A stretch of 64,000 bases of DNA from Rhizobium sp. BK418 (GTDB lineage: Bacteria > Pseudomonadota > Alphaproteobacteria > Rhizobiales > Rhizobiaceae). The DNA lies in contig NZ_SLZK01000001.1 in NCBI RefSeq assembly GCF_004341105.1, forward strand, positions 186,001 through 250,000, given 5' to 3'. Below, one piece after another: positions 27,190 to 36,975 of the stretch; the first letter of the stretch is position 1, and each line of letters starts with the position of its first letter. The notes beneath the pieces were generated by a model that had not been told where the DNA came from, did no database searches, and was given only the letters and a program-made list of their open reading frames with translations. The position numbers were made by a program, and so were the translations under genes.

Positions 27190-29388
27190 ATGCGTAAGGC
27201 TGGCAGTGTTCTCATATGGGCTTTGGTCTCGCTCTGTGTGATCGCCCTGATCACGCTGCCCGTCAATCTGCAGACCCAGCTCATCGCCAGCATCACCGTC
27301 GTCACGCTCATGGCACTCATCAAGGTGTTGAAGTGGGAAGGCACATGGCGTTTGGTGGCGCTCGCCTTCGGTACGTCCATTGTTCTGCGCTATGTCTACT
27401 GGCGCACGACCAATACGTTGCCACCTGTCAACCAGCTCGAAAACTTCATTCCCGGCCTGCTGCTCTATCTCGCTGAAATGTACAGCGTGATGATGTTGGC
27501 GCTGTCGCTCTTCATCATCGCCACGCCGTTGCCGCCGCGCCCGTCGCGCGCCGCCAAGCTCGAGCGCTTCCCGCATGTCGACGTCTTCGTCCCGTCCTAT
27601 AACGAAGAGGCCGACCTGCTGGCAAATACCCTCGCCGCCGCCAAGGCGATGGACTACCCGGCCGACAAGCTGCATGTCTGGCTGCTGGATGACGGGGGGA
27701 CCTTACAGAAGCGAAATTCCGGCAAGCTGATCGAGGCGCAGGCTGCCGCAGCACGCCATCACGAGCTCAAGCAGTTGTGCATCGATCTCGATGTCAATTA
27801 CCTGACACGCGACCGCAACGAACATGCCAAGGCCGGCAACCTGAATAACGGCATGCAGCACTCGAGCGGAGAGCTGATCGCCGTTTTCGACGCAGATCAT
27901 GCGCCGGCGCGCGACTTCCTCCTCGAAACCGTCGGTTATTTCGACGACGATCCGAAGCTATTCCTGGTCCAGACGCCGCATTTCTTCATCAATCCGGACC
28001 CGCTGGAGCGCAACCTGCGCACGTTCGACAAGATGCCGAGCGAGAACGAAATGTTCTACGGCATCATCCAGCGTGGCCTCGATAAGTGGAACGCCGCCTT
28101 CTTCTGCGGTTCGGCGGCAGTCTTGAGCCGCCGCGCGTTGCAATCCACGAACGGCTTCAGCGGTGTCAGCATCACCGAGGATTGCGAGACCGCTCTTGCC
28201 CTTCACGGCGCCGGCTGGAACAGCATCTATCTCGACAAACCGCTGATCGCAGGTCTGCAGCCTGCGACTTTCGCAAGCTTCATCGGCCAACGCAGCCGCT
28301 GGGCGCAGGGCATGATGCAGATCCTGCGCTTTCGCTTTCCGCTGCTCAAGCGCGGCCTCTCGCTGCCGCAACGCCTCTGCTATATGTCTTCGTCGCTGTT
28401 CTGGCTGTTCCCGTTCCCCCGTACGATCTTCCTGTTCGCGCCGCTCTTCTACCTGTTTTTCGATCTTGAGATCTTCACGGCCTCAGGCGGTGAGTTCCTG
28501 GCTTATACGCTCGCCTACATGATCGTGAACCTGATGATGCAGAACTATCTCTACGGATCGTTCCGCTGGCCGTGGATTTCCGAACTCTATGAGTATGTGC
28601 AGACGGTTCACCTGTTGCCGGCGGTCGTCTCGGTAATGCTCAATCCGCGCAAGCCGACCTTCAAGGTCACCGCCAAGGACGAATCCATCGCCGTCAGCCG
28701 CCTGTCGGAAATCAGCAGGCCCTTCTTCGTCATCTTCGCGGTGCAGATCATCGCCGTTGCGATCACCATCTATAAGATTTACGCCGAACCCTATAAGGCC
28801 GATGTCACGCTCGTCGTCGGCGGCTGGAATATCATCAACCTGATCCTTGCCGGCTGCGCGCTCGGCGTGGTCTCGGAGCGAGGGGAAAGGGCATCCTCGC
28901 GGCGCGTGCGCGTTAATCGTCGCTGTGAATTCGGTGTCGGCGACCAATGGTACACCGCCTCGATCGAGGACGTTTCCGTCCACGGCGCGCGCCTGCACAT
29001 CTTCAGCAAGCATTTCGATGCGGTGCAGGTTGGAACGCTTGGTGAGATCCGCTTCCGCCCCTATAGCGGCGCCGATCTCGAAACCCTGCCGCTCATCGTC
29101 CGCAACATCGAACCGTCGGGCGATATCACCAATGTCGGCTGCCAATATCAGCCCAAGAGCGCGCTGGATCACCGCCTGATCGCCGACCTGATCTTTGCCA
29201 ATTCGGATCAATGGACGCAGTTCCAGATCTCGCGCCGCCGTAATCCGGGCCTCATCAGAGGCACCATCTGGTTCCTCGGCCTCTCGCTCTATCAGACGAG
29301 CCGTGGCCTGGTTTATTTCTTCCGCAGCATGCGGCCGGAGCGTGAGGAGCATCGACAGCAGCAGACGGCAAAGGCGAACGCCGGATGA
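27190..29388 (+). CDS. bcsA: Cellulose synthase catalytic subunit (UDP-forming)
   Basis: Inner-membrane glycosyltransferase family 2 enzyme that polymerises glucose from UDP-glucose and passes the chain through its own membrane channel. Of 732 residues, the catalytic motifs are D167-D-G (LLDDGG), D234-A-D236 (FDADH), T329-E-D331 (SITEDCET) and Q367-R-S-R-W371. Helices flank the domain on both sides. The PilZ domain near 570-670 keeps the c-di-GMP motifs RVNRR and DVSVHG, so activity should depend on c-di-GMP. Also called celA in rhizobia. Its stop overlaps the bcsB start by 4 bases (ATGA). Confidence 0.97.
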   Translation: MRKAGSVLIWALVSLCVIALITLPVNLQTQLIASITVVTLMALIKVLKWEGTWRLVALAFGTSIVLRYVYWRTTNTLPPVNQLENFIPGLLLYLAEMYSVMMLALSLFIIATPLPPRPSRAAKLERFPHVDVFVPSYNEEADLLANTLAAAKAMDYPADKLHVWLLDDGGTLQKRNSGKLIEAQAAAARHHELKQLCIDLDVNYLTRDRNEHAKAGNLNNGMQHSSGELIAVFDADHAPARDFLLETVGYFDDDPKLFLVQTPHFFINPDPLERNLRTFDKMPSENEMFYGIIQRGLDKWNAAFFCGSAAVLSRRALQSTNGFSGVSITEDCETALALHGAGWNSIYLDKPLIAGLQPATFASFIGQRSRWAQGMMQILRFRFPLLKRGLSLPQRLCYMSSSLFWLFPFPRTIFLFAPLFYLFFDLEIFTASGGEFLAYTLAYMIVNLMMQNYLYGSFRWPWISELYEYVQTVHLLPAVVSVMLNPRKPTFKVTAKDESIAVSRLSEISRPFFVIFAVQIIAVAITIYKIYAEPYKADVTLVVGGWNIINLILAGCALGVVSERGERASSRRVRVNRRCEFGVGDQWYTASIEDVSVHGARLHIFSKHFDAVQVGTLGEIRFRPYSGADLETLPLIVRNIEPSGDITNVGCQYQPKSALDHRLIADLIFANSDQWTQFQISRRRNPGLIRGTIWFLGLSLYQTSRGLVYFFRSMRPEREEHRQQQTAKANAG

Positions 29389-31925
29389 GAAAGTTCTTCG
29401 CTGCCTCCCTTCTTCTGATCGGCACATCGGTTCTCGCTTTTGCGCAGACCGCTCCGTTCGACATGTCCGGTGAGCGCCCGGCGGGTGCGCCGCCGGCAAA
29501 GCCGCGCCTGACGCTTCCGACCCAGCCCGCGCAGCCTTCCCGGCCGGCATCGGCCCCCGTTCCCGTCGTTCCGCAGACGATTGCCCCGCAGAGGGTGCAG
29601 CCTTCCGCGCCCGCGCAGAGTCAGGCACCTACGACCGCAGCGCCGCCGGTCAGCGTCATTCCCGCAGCCCCTTCGCCTTCACCTCAATCCGCGCCGGCGG
29701 TGCCCTCCAACCCGGTCCAGGCCCAGCCGCAGTCGGCCACCCCTGTCGTCCGTCCTGCCGCGGCCGCTCCACAGACCGGCGATTCCAGGCGTTATATCGT
29801 GCCTTTCTCCGATCTCGGCCTTGGTGGTGAGTACGACCGCAGGTCATGGTCGATCTATCTGACAAGGGAGCAGGCGGCGGCAAAGGCGCGGTTCACCTTC
29901 ACCTATCAGAACGCCATCGTCGTCGCTCCCGAAGCATCGCAGCTGACCGTCTTCATCAACAACCGTATCATCGGTCAGCAGCAGGTCGGTTCGCCCGACA
30001 GTCCTTCGGCAGTCAGCTTCGATGTTCCTCCGGGTCTCCTCCAACCCGGTGCCAATCTCGTCACCTTCGAGGCTAATCAACGCCACCGCACGGATTGCAG
30101 CATCGACTCCACCTATGAGCTCTGGTCGAACATCGATCCGGCCGGCACCTATCTGAGCTTTGCCGGCGGCGATGCCGGCCAGCTTTCCGGCACGGATGCG
30201 ATCCGCGCCATCGGTGTCGATGGCGCGGGCAAGACGGAATTTGATCTGGTCGTTCCGGCGATGGAGCAACCCGGTACCACCAAACCGCTTCTGCGTCTGA
30301 CGCAGGGCCTGTCGCTCCTGAGCGGCATGCCGAACCAGGTTTTTGCCTTTAGTGCCGCCTCTCCGCCAGCAGGTGGTCCCGGCAAGATGGCTGTTTTCGT
30401 CGGTACCGCCACTGAGTTGCGTCCGATCTTCCCCAGCCTTCCCCAGGGCGCTGAAAGCGCGCCGCTTGCGGCCTTTGTCATTGACCCCCGCAGTGGTTCG
30501 CCCGTCCTGTTGATCAGCGGTCCATCCTGGCAGGCGGTTTCGACGGCGATCGATACTATCGTGTCTCCGACCGACCGCGCCCCTGAGGTTCGTCGCGACG
30601 TGCTGACTACTCAGCGCTGGACAGCGCCTGACGCGCCGCTTTTCTTTTCTGATGCGAGTATTCCGTTTTCGCAGCTCGGCTTGCGGACCATCGACTTTTC
30701 CGGCCGCCGCTTTCGCACCGGCTTCAATATCGGCGTGCCGGCTGACTTTTATGCCAATGCCTATGGTGAGGCGAAAATCCTGCTCGATGCCGCCTATTCC
30801 AGCAAGGTACTTCCCGGCAGCCATATCGATGTCTACGTGAACGGCAATATTGCCTCCACCGTGCCGATCGCGACGACCAATGGCGGGATTGTCCGTCAGC
30901 TTCCGATCCGCGTGACCATGCGGCATTTCAAGCCTGGGCTGAATTCGATCGCCATAGAAGCAGTTTTGATGACCGATGACGATGCTGCCTGCGTCCCCGG
31001 CGCGACCGCGTCGCCTACGCCGCGTTTTGCGCTTTTCGATACGTCTAAATTCCATATGCCGGATTTCGCGCGCGTCGGGCAGCGACCGAACCTCGCGGCC
31101 ATGGCCGGCACATCCTACCCCTATGGACGCAGTCCAGACCCGACGCCGCTGTTCATCGATCGCACCGATGCCGACACGCTTTCTGCCACTGCGACCCTGC
31201 TAGGCCAACTCGCGATCATGGCGGGCCATCCGATCGCGATGGAAACGGTGGCCTCGCCGGGTGTGATAGGGGACCGCAACGCGATTTTTATCGGCTCGAT
31301 TTCGCAGATGCCGGCAACGGCGCTCACACAGGTCAATGTCGCAACAGCCAGCCAGGCCTCCTGGCGGCCGGTAACGGATTCGCAGCCGACGGAAATCGAC
31401 AATAGTAAAGCGCTGGAGGAGTGGCGTTCGCGCATCAGCGGCGGTGCGCTGCAGGGGCGCATAGAAGCGCTCCGCGAATGGCTGCGCCGCAGCTTCGACA
31501 TCACTGCCGGCTCACTGCAGTTCGTACCAAATGCCGAACAAGTATTCACGCCATCGAATGCGGCGTCTCTGATGGTCGCCCAGGGCAAGAGCCCGGCTGG
31601 TGGTGGTACGTGGACTGTGGTGACAGCGCCCTCGGCCAAGGACCTGCGCGAGGGGCTGAGTTCCCTGACGGCCCAGATGAACTGGCCGCAGATTGCGGGC
31701 CATGTCACCACCTATTCCAGCCTCACCGGCAAGATCGAGAGCGTGCCGGTCACGCGCTTCGATTTCGTGCCCACTGACGGCCTGTCGATTGTTAACTACC
31801 GCCTGATCGCGGCTAACTGGCTTTCGACCAATATTCTTTCCTATTCTTTCCTTTTGGTCGTCCTGTCGCTGCTGATTGGTCTCGCCACTTCCAGGATGCT
31901 CTTAAAGCTCGGCAGGTCGGAATGA
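29385..31925 (+). CDS. bcsB: Cellulose synthase periplasmic subunit BcsB
   Basis: An 846-residue periplasmic partner of BcsA, anchored by one C-terminal helix (about residues 815-838) that BcsA needs for activity. A signal peptide (FFAASLLLIGTSVLAFAQ) is followed by a Pro/Ala/Gln-rich stretch to about residue 130, then alternating carbohydrate-binding and ferredoxin-like domains beginning YIVPFSDLGLGGEYDRRSW. The long proline-rich stretch is typical of alphaproteobacterial BcsB as far as I recall. Also called celB. It overlaps bcsA and bcsZ by 4 bases at each end. Confidence 0.94.
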   Translation: MRKFFAASLLLIGTSVLAFAQTAPFDMSGERPAGAPPAKPRLTLPTQPAQPSRPASAPVPVVPQTIAPQRVQPSAPAQSQAPTTAAPPVSVIPAAPSPSPQSAPAVPSNPVQAQPQSATPVVRPAAAAPQTGDSRRYIVPFSDLGLGGEYDRRSWSIYLTREQAAAKARFTFTYQNAIVVAPEASQLTVFINNRIIGQQQVGSPDSPSAVSFDVPPGLLQPGANLVTFEANQRHRTDCSIDSTYELWSNIDPAGTYLSFAGGDAGQLSGTDAIRAIGVDGAGKTEFDLVVPAMEQPGTTKPLLRLTQGLSLLSGMPNQVFAFSAASPPAGGPGKMAVFVGTATELRPIFPSLPQGAESAPLAAFVIDPRSGSPVLLISGPSWQAVSTAIDTIVSPTDRAPEVRRDVLTTQRWTAPDAPLFFSDASIPFSQLGLRTIDFSGRRFRTGFNIGVPADFYANAYGEAKILLDAAYSSKVLPGSHIDVYVNGNIASTVPIATTNGGIVRQLPIRVTMRHFKPGLNSIAIEAVLMTDDDAACVPGATASPTPRFALFDTSKFHMPDFARVGQRPNLAAMAGTSYPYGRSPDPTPLFIDRTDADTLSATATLLGQLAIMAGHPIAMETVASPGVIGDRNAIFIGSISQMPATALTQVNVATASQASWRPVTDSQPTEIDNSKALEEWRSRISGGALQGRIEALREWLRRSFDITAGSLQFVPNAEQVFTPSNAASLMVAQGKSPAGGGTWTVVTAPSAKDLREGLSSLTAQMNWPQIAGHVTTYSSLTGKIESVPVTRFDFVPTDGLSIVNYRLIAANWLSTNILSYSFLLVVLSLLIGLATSRMLLKLGRSE

Positions 31926-32968
31926 AGGGCTGGGCCACCATATTGCTCGCAGGCACGATGATGTTGGCATCCGCCAGTGAACCAGCCTTTGCTCAGCAGC
32001 CGCGGATCAGCGGCGAGGCCTGGACAGCCTACAAGGCGAAATTCCTCGATCCGAGCGGCCGCATCGTCGACAATGGCAACGGCAACATCAGCCATAGCGA
32101 AGGCCAGGGCTATGGTCTGCTGCTTGCCTACCTTGCTGCAAGCCCAGCCGATTTCGAGCAGATCTGGTACTTTACCCGCACAGAACTATTGTTGCGCAAC
32201 GATGGACTTGCGGTCTGGAAATGGGATCCATCCGCCACCCCCCATGTGACTGATAGCAACAATGCTTCCGATGGCGACATACTGATTGCCTATGCGCTTG
32301 CGCTGGCTGGCTCCGCCTGGAACCGCGCCGACTATATCACAGCGGCCACCCGCCTGGCGCAGTCGACACTGTCTGAGACCGTGGTCGATTTTGCTGGCCG
32401 TACTCTGCTGATGCCCGGTGCGGAAGGCTTTGCTGGCGCGGATCGTGATGATGGTCCCGTTATCAACCCATCCTATTGGATCTATGAAGCGCTTCCCGTC
32501 ATGGCGGCACTTGCACCTTCCGATCGATGGCAGAAACTCGCCGATGATGGTCTCTCGCTGCTTAAGGCCATGCAGTTCGGCCCGCGCAAGCTGCCCGCCG
32601 AATGGGTGAGCTTGAAGCGCCAACCGCAGCCGGCCGAAGGTTTCGACGCGGAGTTCGGCTATAACGCGATCCGGATCCCGCTCTATCTGGTCCGAGGCGG
32701 CGTGACCGATGGGGCACTGCTGACGCGCCTCAAGGAAGGCATGGCCGCAAACGGCCTGCCAGCCACCATTGATCTGTCCACCGGGCGGTCGAAGACGGAG
32801 CTTTCCGACCCTGGTTATGAAATTATTAACCACGTTGTAGCCTGTGTATTGGACGGAACGAAGCTGCCGGCCGAAGCGCTGCAATTTGCACCTGTCTATT
32901 ATTATCCATCAACGCTTCAGCTTTTGGGGCTGGCCTATGTCGGGGAGAAGCATCCAGAGTGTTTGTGA
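31922..32968 (+). CDS. bcsZ: Cellulose synthase-associated endoglucanase, GH8
   Basis: A 348-residue periplasmic endo-1,4-beta-glucanase of glycoside hydrolase family 8. A signal peptide ends near AFAQ (residue 25). The proposed catalytic acid is E60 in HSEGQGYG, and NASDGDILIAYALALAG is the GH8 signature. It trims or edits chains during export; in R. leguminosarum CelC2 of this type is reported to be needed for root infection, recalled and not derived here. Also called celC. It overlaps bcsB by 4 bases and the next gene by 10. Confidence 0.94.
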   Translation: MKGWATILLAGTMMLASASEPAFAQQPRISGEAWTAYKAKFLDPSGRIVDNGNGNISHSEGQGYGLLLAYLAASPADFEQIWYFTRTELLLRNDGLAVWKWDPSATPHVTDSNNASDGDILIAYALALAGSAWNRADYITAATRLAQSTLSETVVDFAGRTLLMPGAEGFAGADRDDGPVINPSYWIYEALPVMAALAPSDRWQKLADDGLSLLKAMQFGPRKLPAEWVSLKRQPQPAEGFDAEFGYNAIRIPLYLVRGGVTDGALLTRLKEGMAANGLPATIDLSTGRSKTELSDPGYEIINHVVACVLDGTKLPAEALQFAPVYYYPSTLQLLGLAYVGEKHPECL

Positions 32969-35376
32969 AATCTTCTCTCGTGGCAGTCACGACAGTAGCT
33001 TTCGTGGCGACGCTCATCACTGGGCTGAAGGACCGCGAAGCATTGCAGGAACGTTTCGGCTTCGGTGGCAGGACGCCCGAGATGATGATGATGGGCCGCA
33101 TCAAGGGGCCGGACAGCGATCATCAGCCTGTTGACGTGCAGGCCGTTTCGGACCGAATCCAGGCGGCGAGACAGGTTGATTCCTCAGAGCGGACCGAAAG
33201 CGTTGCCCAGACGACCCCGCCTCCGGCAAATCCGCCTTCAACGAACCAGACGCCGAGTTCGCCCGTCCAAACAGCACCGGTTCCGGCCGTCCCGCCAGCT
33301 ACGATATCGACGGCGGCGGACGCCGCTACGACACCCAGTAATCCTCCACAGGCTGGCGCGGCGGAGCAGCCGGTCGTTGATGAAAGTGCCCTTCGTTATT
33401 TCGCAACCCGAGGCGACAAGCTCCGCCTGCAGGCGGAAATCTCCCGCCTTCAGGCGCTCTATCCGAACTGGGTGCCGCCTGCCGATCCGCTCGCTATCCC
33501 ACAAAATGGTGACCGGCAGCTCGAAAACATGTGGCGGCTTTATTCGGAGGGCCGGTACGCCGAGCTGCGCAAGGTGATCGCCGACCGTCAGGCTGGCGAA
33601 AACGGTTGGCAACCGCCGGCGGACCTGCTCGATCGCCTCGATGTCGCTGAATCCCGCGCCCGACTGATCAATGCCTCCGATCTCAAGCAATATGCGACGG
33701 TCGTCAATATCGCGGCCGAAACGCCGAGCCTGCTGACTTGTGCCGAGATAGATGTGCTCTGGCGTGTCGCCGAAGCTTTTGTTGGCACGAACAGGCAGCA
33801 ACGCGGGCAGGATGCCTATACCTACATTCTGAAGAATTGCACTGAGCCGGCCGAACGTCTGGCGACGATCCAGAAGGCGGCTGCTCTTCTTCCATACGGT
33901 CCGATGCAGGCGCTGCTTTCCCTTGAAAAGCCTGCCGACGCCAGTGGCGCCAGGGAGTTCGACAGCCTGCGTGACGATCTCGCCCGCCGCTTTGTGGCCG
34001 ATGGTAATGACGACGCTAAGCTTGACGTCGCTCCGGATTATATTTCTCGCGTCGAAAAGCTTGCCGAAGAGCGGCAGCTGCCCTCAGACGCGCTGCTGCT
34101 CGGCTGGTATCAGCTTCGCCGCAACAACGACGCGGATGCCGAAAAGTGGTTCCGCATCGCCCACGAGAAGCAAGATTCGGCCGCTGCTTCGCAGGGCCTG
34201 GCGCTGGCTCTTATCGCCCGCAAATCTCCGCAGGAAGCGGAAGATGTCATGTATAAATGGCGCGACGATTCCAAGGATGCAACCGCCACTTATCTTGCCG
34301 CGACCGCCAATCTGATGGCACTGCAGCCGCCGGCTGATCTGAGCGAGGATGTGCTCGGCCGCATCGCGGCTGCGGTCATCGAGCAGAAATACGTTCCCAC
34401 GGCCCAGCAGTTCGGCTGGTATGCCCGTTCGTTGAACCAATTCCAGACGGCTGCCCGCTGGTTCGAGACGGGACTACGCTGGAAGCCGGATGACGAACCC
34501 TCAGCCTACGGGCTTGCCGTTACCCGCCAGCAGTTGAATGATCGGGCCGGCGTGGCGGAAATCCAGCGTCTCTGGGCTGGTCGTTCGCCGCGTATAGCCA
34601 CCTTGAACGACGTGTCTGCCGCTTCCCGAACCAACGCTCCATTGCCGGCCCCAGGCCCGGTGGTCGAGCAACCGCCGGCAGCTCAAGCTGCTGCAGCCAA
34701 AGCCCAGACTGCGCCGACCGAGAGCGGTCCGGCGCTTCGGCCCCCAGCGCAATTTCAATCTCAGCCCTCGCAAGCGCAGCCGCAGCCAGTTGCACCGGCA
34801 AGGTCCGAGCGGGTCATGCAGACCGTTGCGGTCGAGCGCGGCCCGCGCGAGTTTCGAGGCTGCTCCACGACCGTTGATCCCGCCCGCCTCCGCCCCGGCG
34901 ATGCGCTGGCGCGCGGCTGGTGCCTGATGGACATCAACAGGCCGATGGAGGCGGTGAAGGCTTTCGAGGCTGCGCTGGCAAGTCCAGTGCGTAAGGAACG
35001 TGAGGATGCCGCTTACGGCCAGAGCCTCGCCTATTTGCGCGTAGGCCTTTCAAACAACGCTGCGATCGCAGCCACCAAAGCACCTCAGAGCCGCGACCGT
35101 GCCTCCGAGCTGCAGGTTGCAATCCTTGCCGATCGCGCGCTTGCCGCCTTCGAAGGCCGCCGCTATCGTGAAGCGCTCATTTATCTCGACCAGCGCGCCC
35201 AGTTGCAGCAGGAGCGCGTCGACCTCATGGTGTTGCGCGGCTACAGCTACATGAATCTGAAGATGTATGGCGATGCTACGCGAGTTTTCGAGGCTGCGGC
35301 CGCAACCGGCAATCGCGATGCCGCGCGCGGGCTTGCGGATGTGAGGAGCGTCACCCATCCCGAGGTCAACGACTAA
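32959..35376 (+). CDS. TPR-repeat protein of the cellulose operon, BcsC-like N-terminal part
   Basis: An 805-residue protein starting at GTG 32959, 10 bases inside bcsZ. Residues 1-22 form a signal or membrane anchor. A Pro/Thr/Ala-rich linker runs from about 75 to 137, then helical TPR-like repeats from 140 to 550 (for example ADAEKWFRIAHEKQDSAAAS), a second Pro/Gln/Ala-rich linker from 560 to 617, and more TPR-like helices to the end. It is in the place of bcsC, whose product combines TPRs with an outer-membrane barrel; no barrel-like C terminus is visible here. It may therefore be a periplasmic scaffold with export through another protein. Annotated variously as cellulose synthase protein or hypothetical. 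Confidence 0.85.
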   Translation: MFVKSSLVAVTTVAFVATLITGLKDREALQERFGFGGRTPEMMMMGRIKGPDSDHQPVDVQAVSDRIQAARQVDSSERTESVAQTTPPPANPPSTNQTPSSPVQTAPVPAVPPATISTAADAATTPSNPPQAGAAEQPVVDESALRYFATRGDKLRLQAEISRLQALYPNWVPPADPLAIPQNGDRQLENMWRLYSEGRYAELRKVIADRQAGENGWQPPADLLDRLDVAESRARLINASDLKQYATVVNIAAETPSLLTCAEIDVLWRVAEAFVGTNRQQRGQDAYTYILKNCTEPAERLATIQKAAALLPYGPMQALLSLEKPADASGAREFDSLRDDLARRFVADGNDDAKLDVAPDYISRVEKLAEERQLPSDALLLGWYQLRRNNDADAEKWFRIAHEKQDSAAASQGLALALIARKSPQEAEDVMYKWRDDSKDATATYLAATANLMALQPPADLSEDVLGRIAAAVIEQKYVPTAQQFGWYARSLNQFQTAARWFETGLRWKPDDEPSAYGLAVTRQQLNDRAGVAEIQRLWAGRSPRIATLNDVSAASRTNAPLPAPGPVVEQPPAAQAAAAKAQTAPTESGPALRPPAQFQSQPSQAQPQPVAPARSERVMQTVAVERGPREFRGCSTTVDPARLRPGDALARGWCLMDINRPMEAVKAFEAALASPVRKEREDAAYGQSLAYLRVGLSNNAAIAATKAPQSRDRASELQVAILADRALAAFEGRRYREALIYLDQRAQLQQERVDLMVLRGYSYMNLKMYGDATRVFEAAAATGNRDAARGLADVRSVTHPEVND

Positions 35377-35530
35377 AGCGATAGCGATCTTCGCCGCTGC
35401 GTTTCCGCTCTTTGTCTGACATGTCCTCATCTCGAAACCGCGCACGTTTGGCGACGTGTTTTAGGTTGACGCCGCTTCCGCTCTCGGTTAGTCGCGGAGG
35501 CCCGACGCCCCGCTTCGCAAGGAACATCCT

Positions 35531-36199
35531 GTGTCCTCATCTCATCGCGTTCTCGGCAAGACCTATGATGCCTTCCTCTTCGATATGGACGGCACGGTGC
35601 TGAATTCCATCGCCGTTGTTGAGCGCGTCTGGAGCGAATGGGCTATCCGCCACGGTTTCGAACCTGAAGTCCTTCTCAAGACCATTCATGGCGTTCGCGC
35701 AGCCGATGCCATCCGTCAGCTCGGTCTTCCCGGTGTTGATCCGATCGCTGAGGCCAAGCTTCTTCTGAAAGAGGAGATGGAGGATTTCGAGGGCATCATC
35801 GAGATTCCAGGTTCCATCAGCTTCTTGAATGGGCTCCCAACCGACCGCTGGGGTATCGTCACCTCCGCGCCCATCGAACTCGCTCGCCGCCGTATGGCGG
35901 CCGCGGGTATCCCAATGCCGAAAATGATCGTCAGTGGTGAGGAAGTATCGGCAGGCAAGCCCAGTCCGGAATGTTATCTGCTGGGTGCCAGCCGTCTCGA
36001 CGTCGATCCGGCTTGCTGCCTGGTCTTCGAGGATGCGGTTGCCGGTATTCTCGCCGGTGAAGCCGCTGGTGCCGATGTTGCCGTCATTACCGAAACCCAT
36101 ACGACGCCCTTCGAGACGCCGCATTTCACGATTTCCAATTATGCCTCCTGGCAGTCGCGTGTGGCGCCGGATGGAAAGCTTGTTTTGTCGGCCCTATAA
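35531..36199 (+). CDS. HAD-superfamily sugar-phosphatase-like hydrolase
   Basis: A 222-residue cytosolic phosphatase of the HAD superfamily with an alpha-helical cap. Motif I is FDMDGTVLNS (nucleophile Asp and acid-base Asp), motif II Ser/Thr in VTSAP, motif III Lys in SAGKPSPECY and motif IV in VFEDAVAGI. The overall pattern is that of phosphoglycolate/sugar phosphatases; substrate open. The GTG at 35531 is the start with GGAACATCCT upstream. The gene lies 154 bases after the cellulose operon and its membership there is uncertain. Confidence 0.9.
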   Translation: MSSSHRVLGKTYDAFLFDMDGTVLNSIAVVERVWSEWAIRHGFEPEVLLKTIHGVRAADAIRQLGLPGVDPIAEAKLLLKEEMEDFEGIIEIPGSISFLNGLPTDRWGIVTSAPIELARRRMAAAGIPMPKMIVSGEEVSAGKPSPECYLLGASRLDVDPACCLVFEDAVAGILAGEAAGADVAVITETHTTPFETPHFTISNYASWQSRVAPDGKLVLSAL

Positions 36200-36296
36200 A
36201 GTTGGCGGTGAGGGGGCAGAATTTATAGCCGACACCCGACATGGATCTGCCCGCTGGATGGATTCGGTCCGGTGGTAGGACAAAGACCGGCAAGGC

Positions 36297-36608
36297 TCAG
36301 AGCCTGATGCGATTGCCCAGATTGTCGATCATCTGCAGCACCTTGCCATCCGTCTTGATGGTGATGCAGTCCGTCTGCTTGTTGGGGAAAAGAACGCAGA
36401 TCTGGCCATTCGAAATCTTGTAGCCGTTCGGATTGCCCTTGCGGTATTCATACCCGTTCGGGGCCCTCTGCAGGTCGCTGGCGCCCTTCAGGAGCTGACG
36501 GATCTCATTTTCCCTGGCGTTTCGGAACTGGACGTTTTCTGCCAATGCGATATGCGAGGACGCCAGCGTCACGATCACGCCGATGAGAAGTGAGCGGCTT
36601 GGCAGCAT
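36297..36608 (-). CDS. Small secreted protein, unknown function
   Basis: A 103-residue protein with signal peptide (LPSRSLLIGVIVTLASSHIA, cleavage near LAE). The mature part contains GYEYRKGNPNGYKISNGQIC and two cysteines (in GQICVLF and QTDCITI) that could form a disulfide. The ATG at 36608 is chosen for the signal peptide; the frame continues 67 codons upstream without coding character. Divergent from the next small secreted gene with 52 bases between. Family not recognised. Confidence 0.75.
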   Translation of the reverse strand: MLPSRSLLIGVIVTLASSHIALAENVQFRNARENEIRQLLKGASDLQRAPNGYEYRKGNPNGYKISNGQICVLFPNKQTDCITIKTDGKVLQMIDNLGNRIRL

Positions 36609-36660
36609 ATGGTAAACTCCAGGCAACGGTAACGGTCTGCAGGAAATCGAAGAGAGTAAA

Positions 36661-36903
36661 ATGATCAGGGTTGCGCTTGCCCTAGCTTTAGCAATGCTTG
36701 CCGGTAATGCAATGGCTGTCGATCCGACAAATCCGCGCGTCGATCGCCAAAACCGCCAGGATTGCCGCCGCTTTCCTGAGCGCTGCGCCGGCGACGACCG
36801 CAACCGCAATCGTCGCGATTATTATCGTGACAACATGCGCCAAGGCTCCGGTCAATACATCTACCGCGGCCAGCGTCGCATATGGACGGATGAATCACGC
36901 TGA
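36661..36903 (+). CDS. Small secreted basic protein, unknown function
   Basis: An 80-residue protein with signal peptide (MIRVALALALAMLAGNAMA) and a mature part very rich in Arg, Asn, Asp and Gln, with two cysteines (QDCRRF, ERCAGD). The start is an ATG with a purine-rich GAAGAGAGTAAA before it. I do not recognise a family. It is divergent from the previous secreted protein, and the two may share a regulatory region. Confidence 0.7.
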   Translation: MIRVALALALAMLAGNAMAVDPTNPRVDRQNRQDCRRFPERCAGDDRNRNRRDYYRDNMRQGSGQYIYRGQRRIWTDESR

Positions 36904-36975
36904 GGGCAGCGCCGATGCACGCCTTCCCGATCTCTGCTAGGCAATCGATCGCGACTTTGATGAGCCTGTCACTCG

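Noticed and set aside
29844..31055. 403-codon frame antisense to bcsB
   Set aside because: Shadow of bcsB; no family features.
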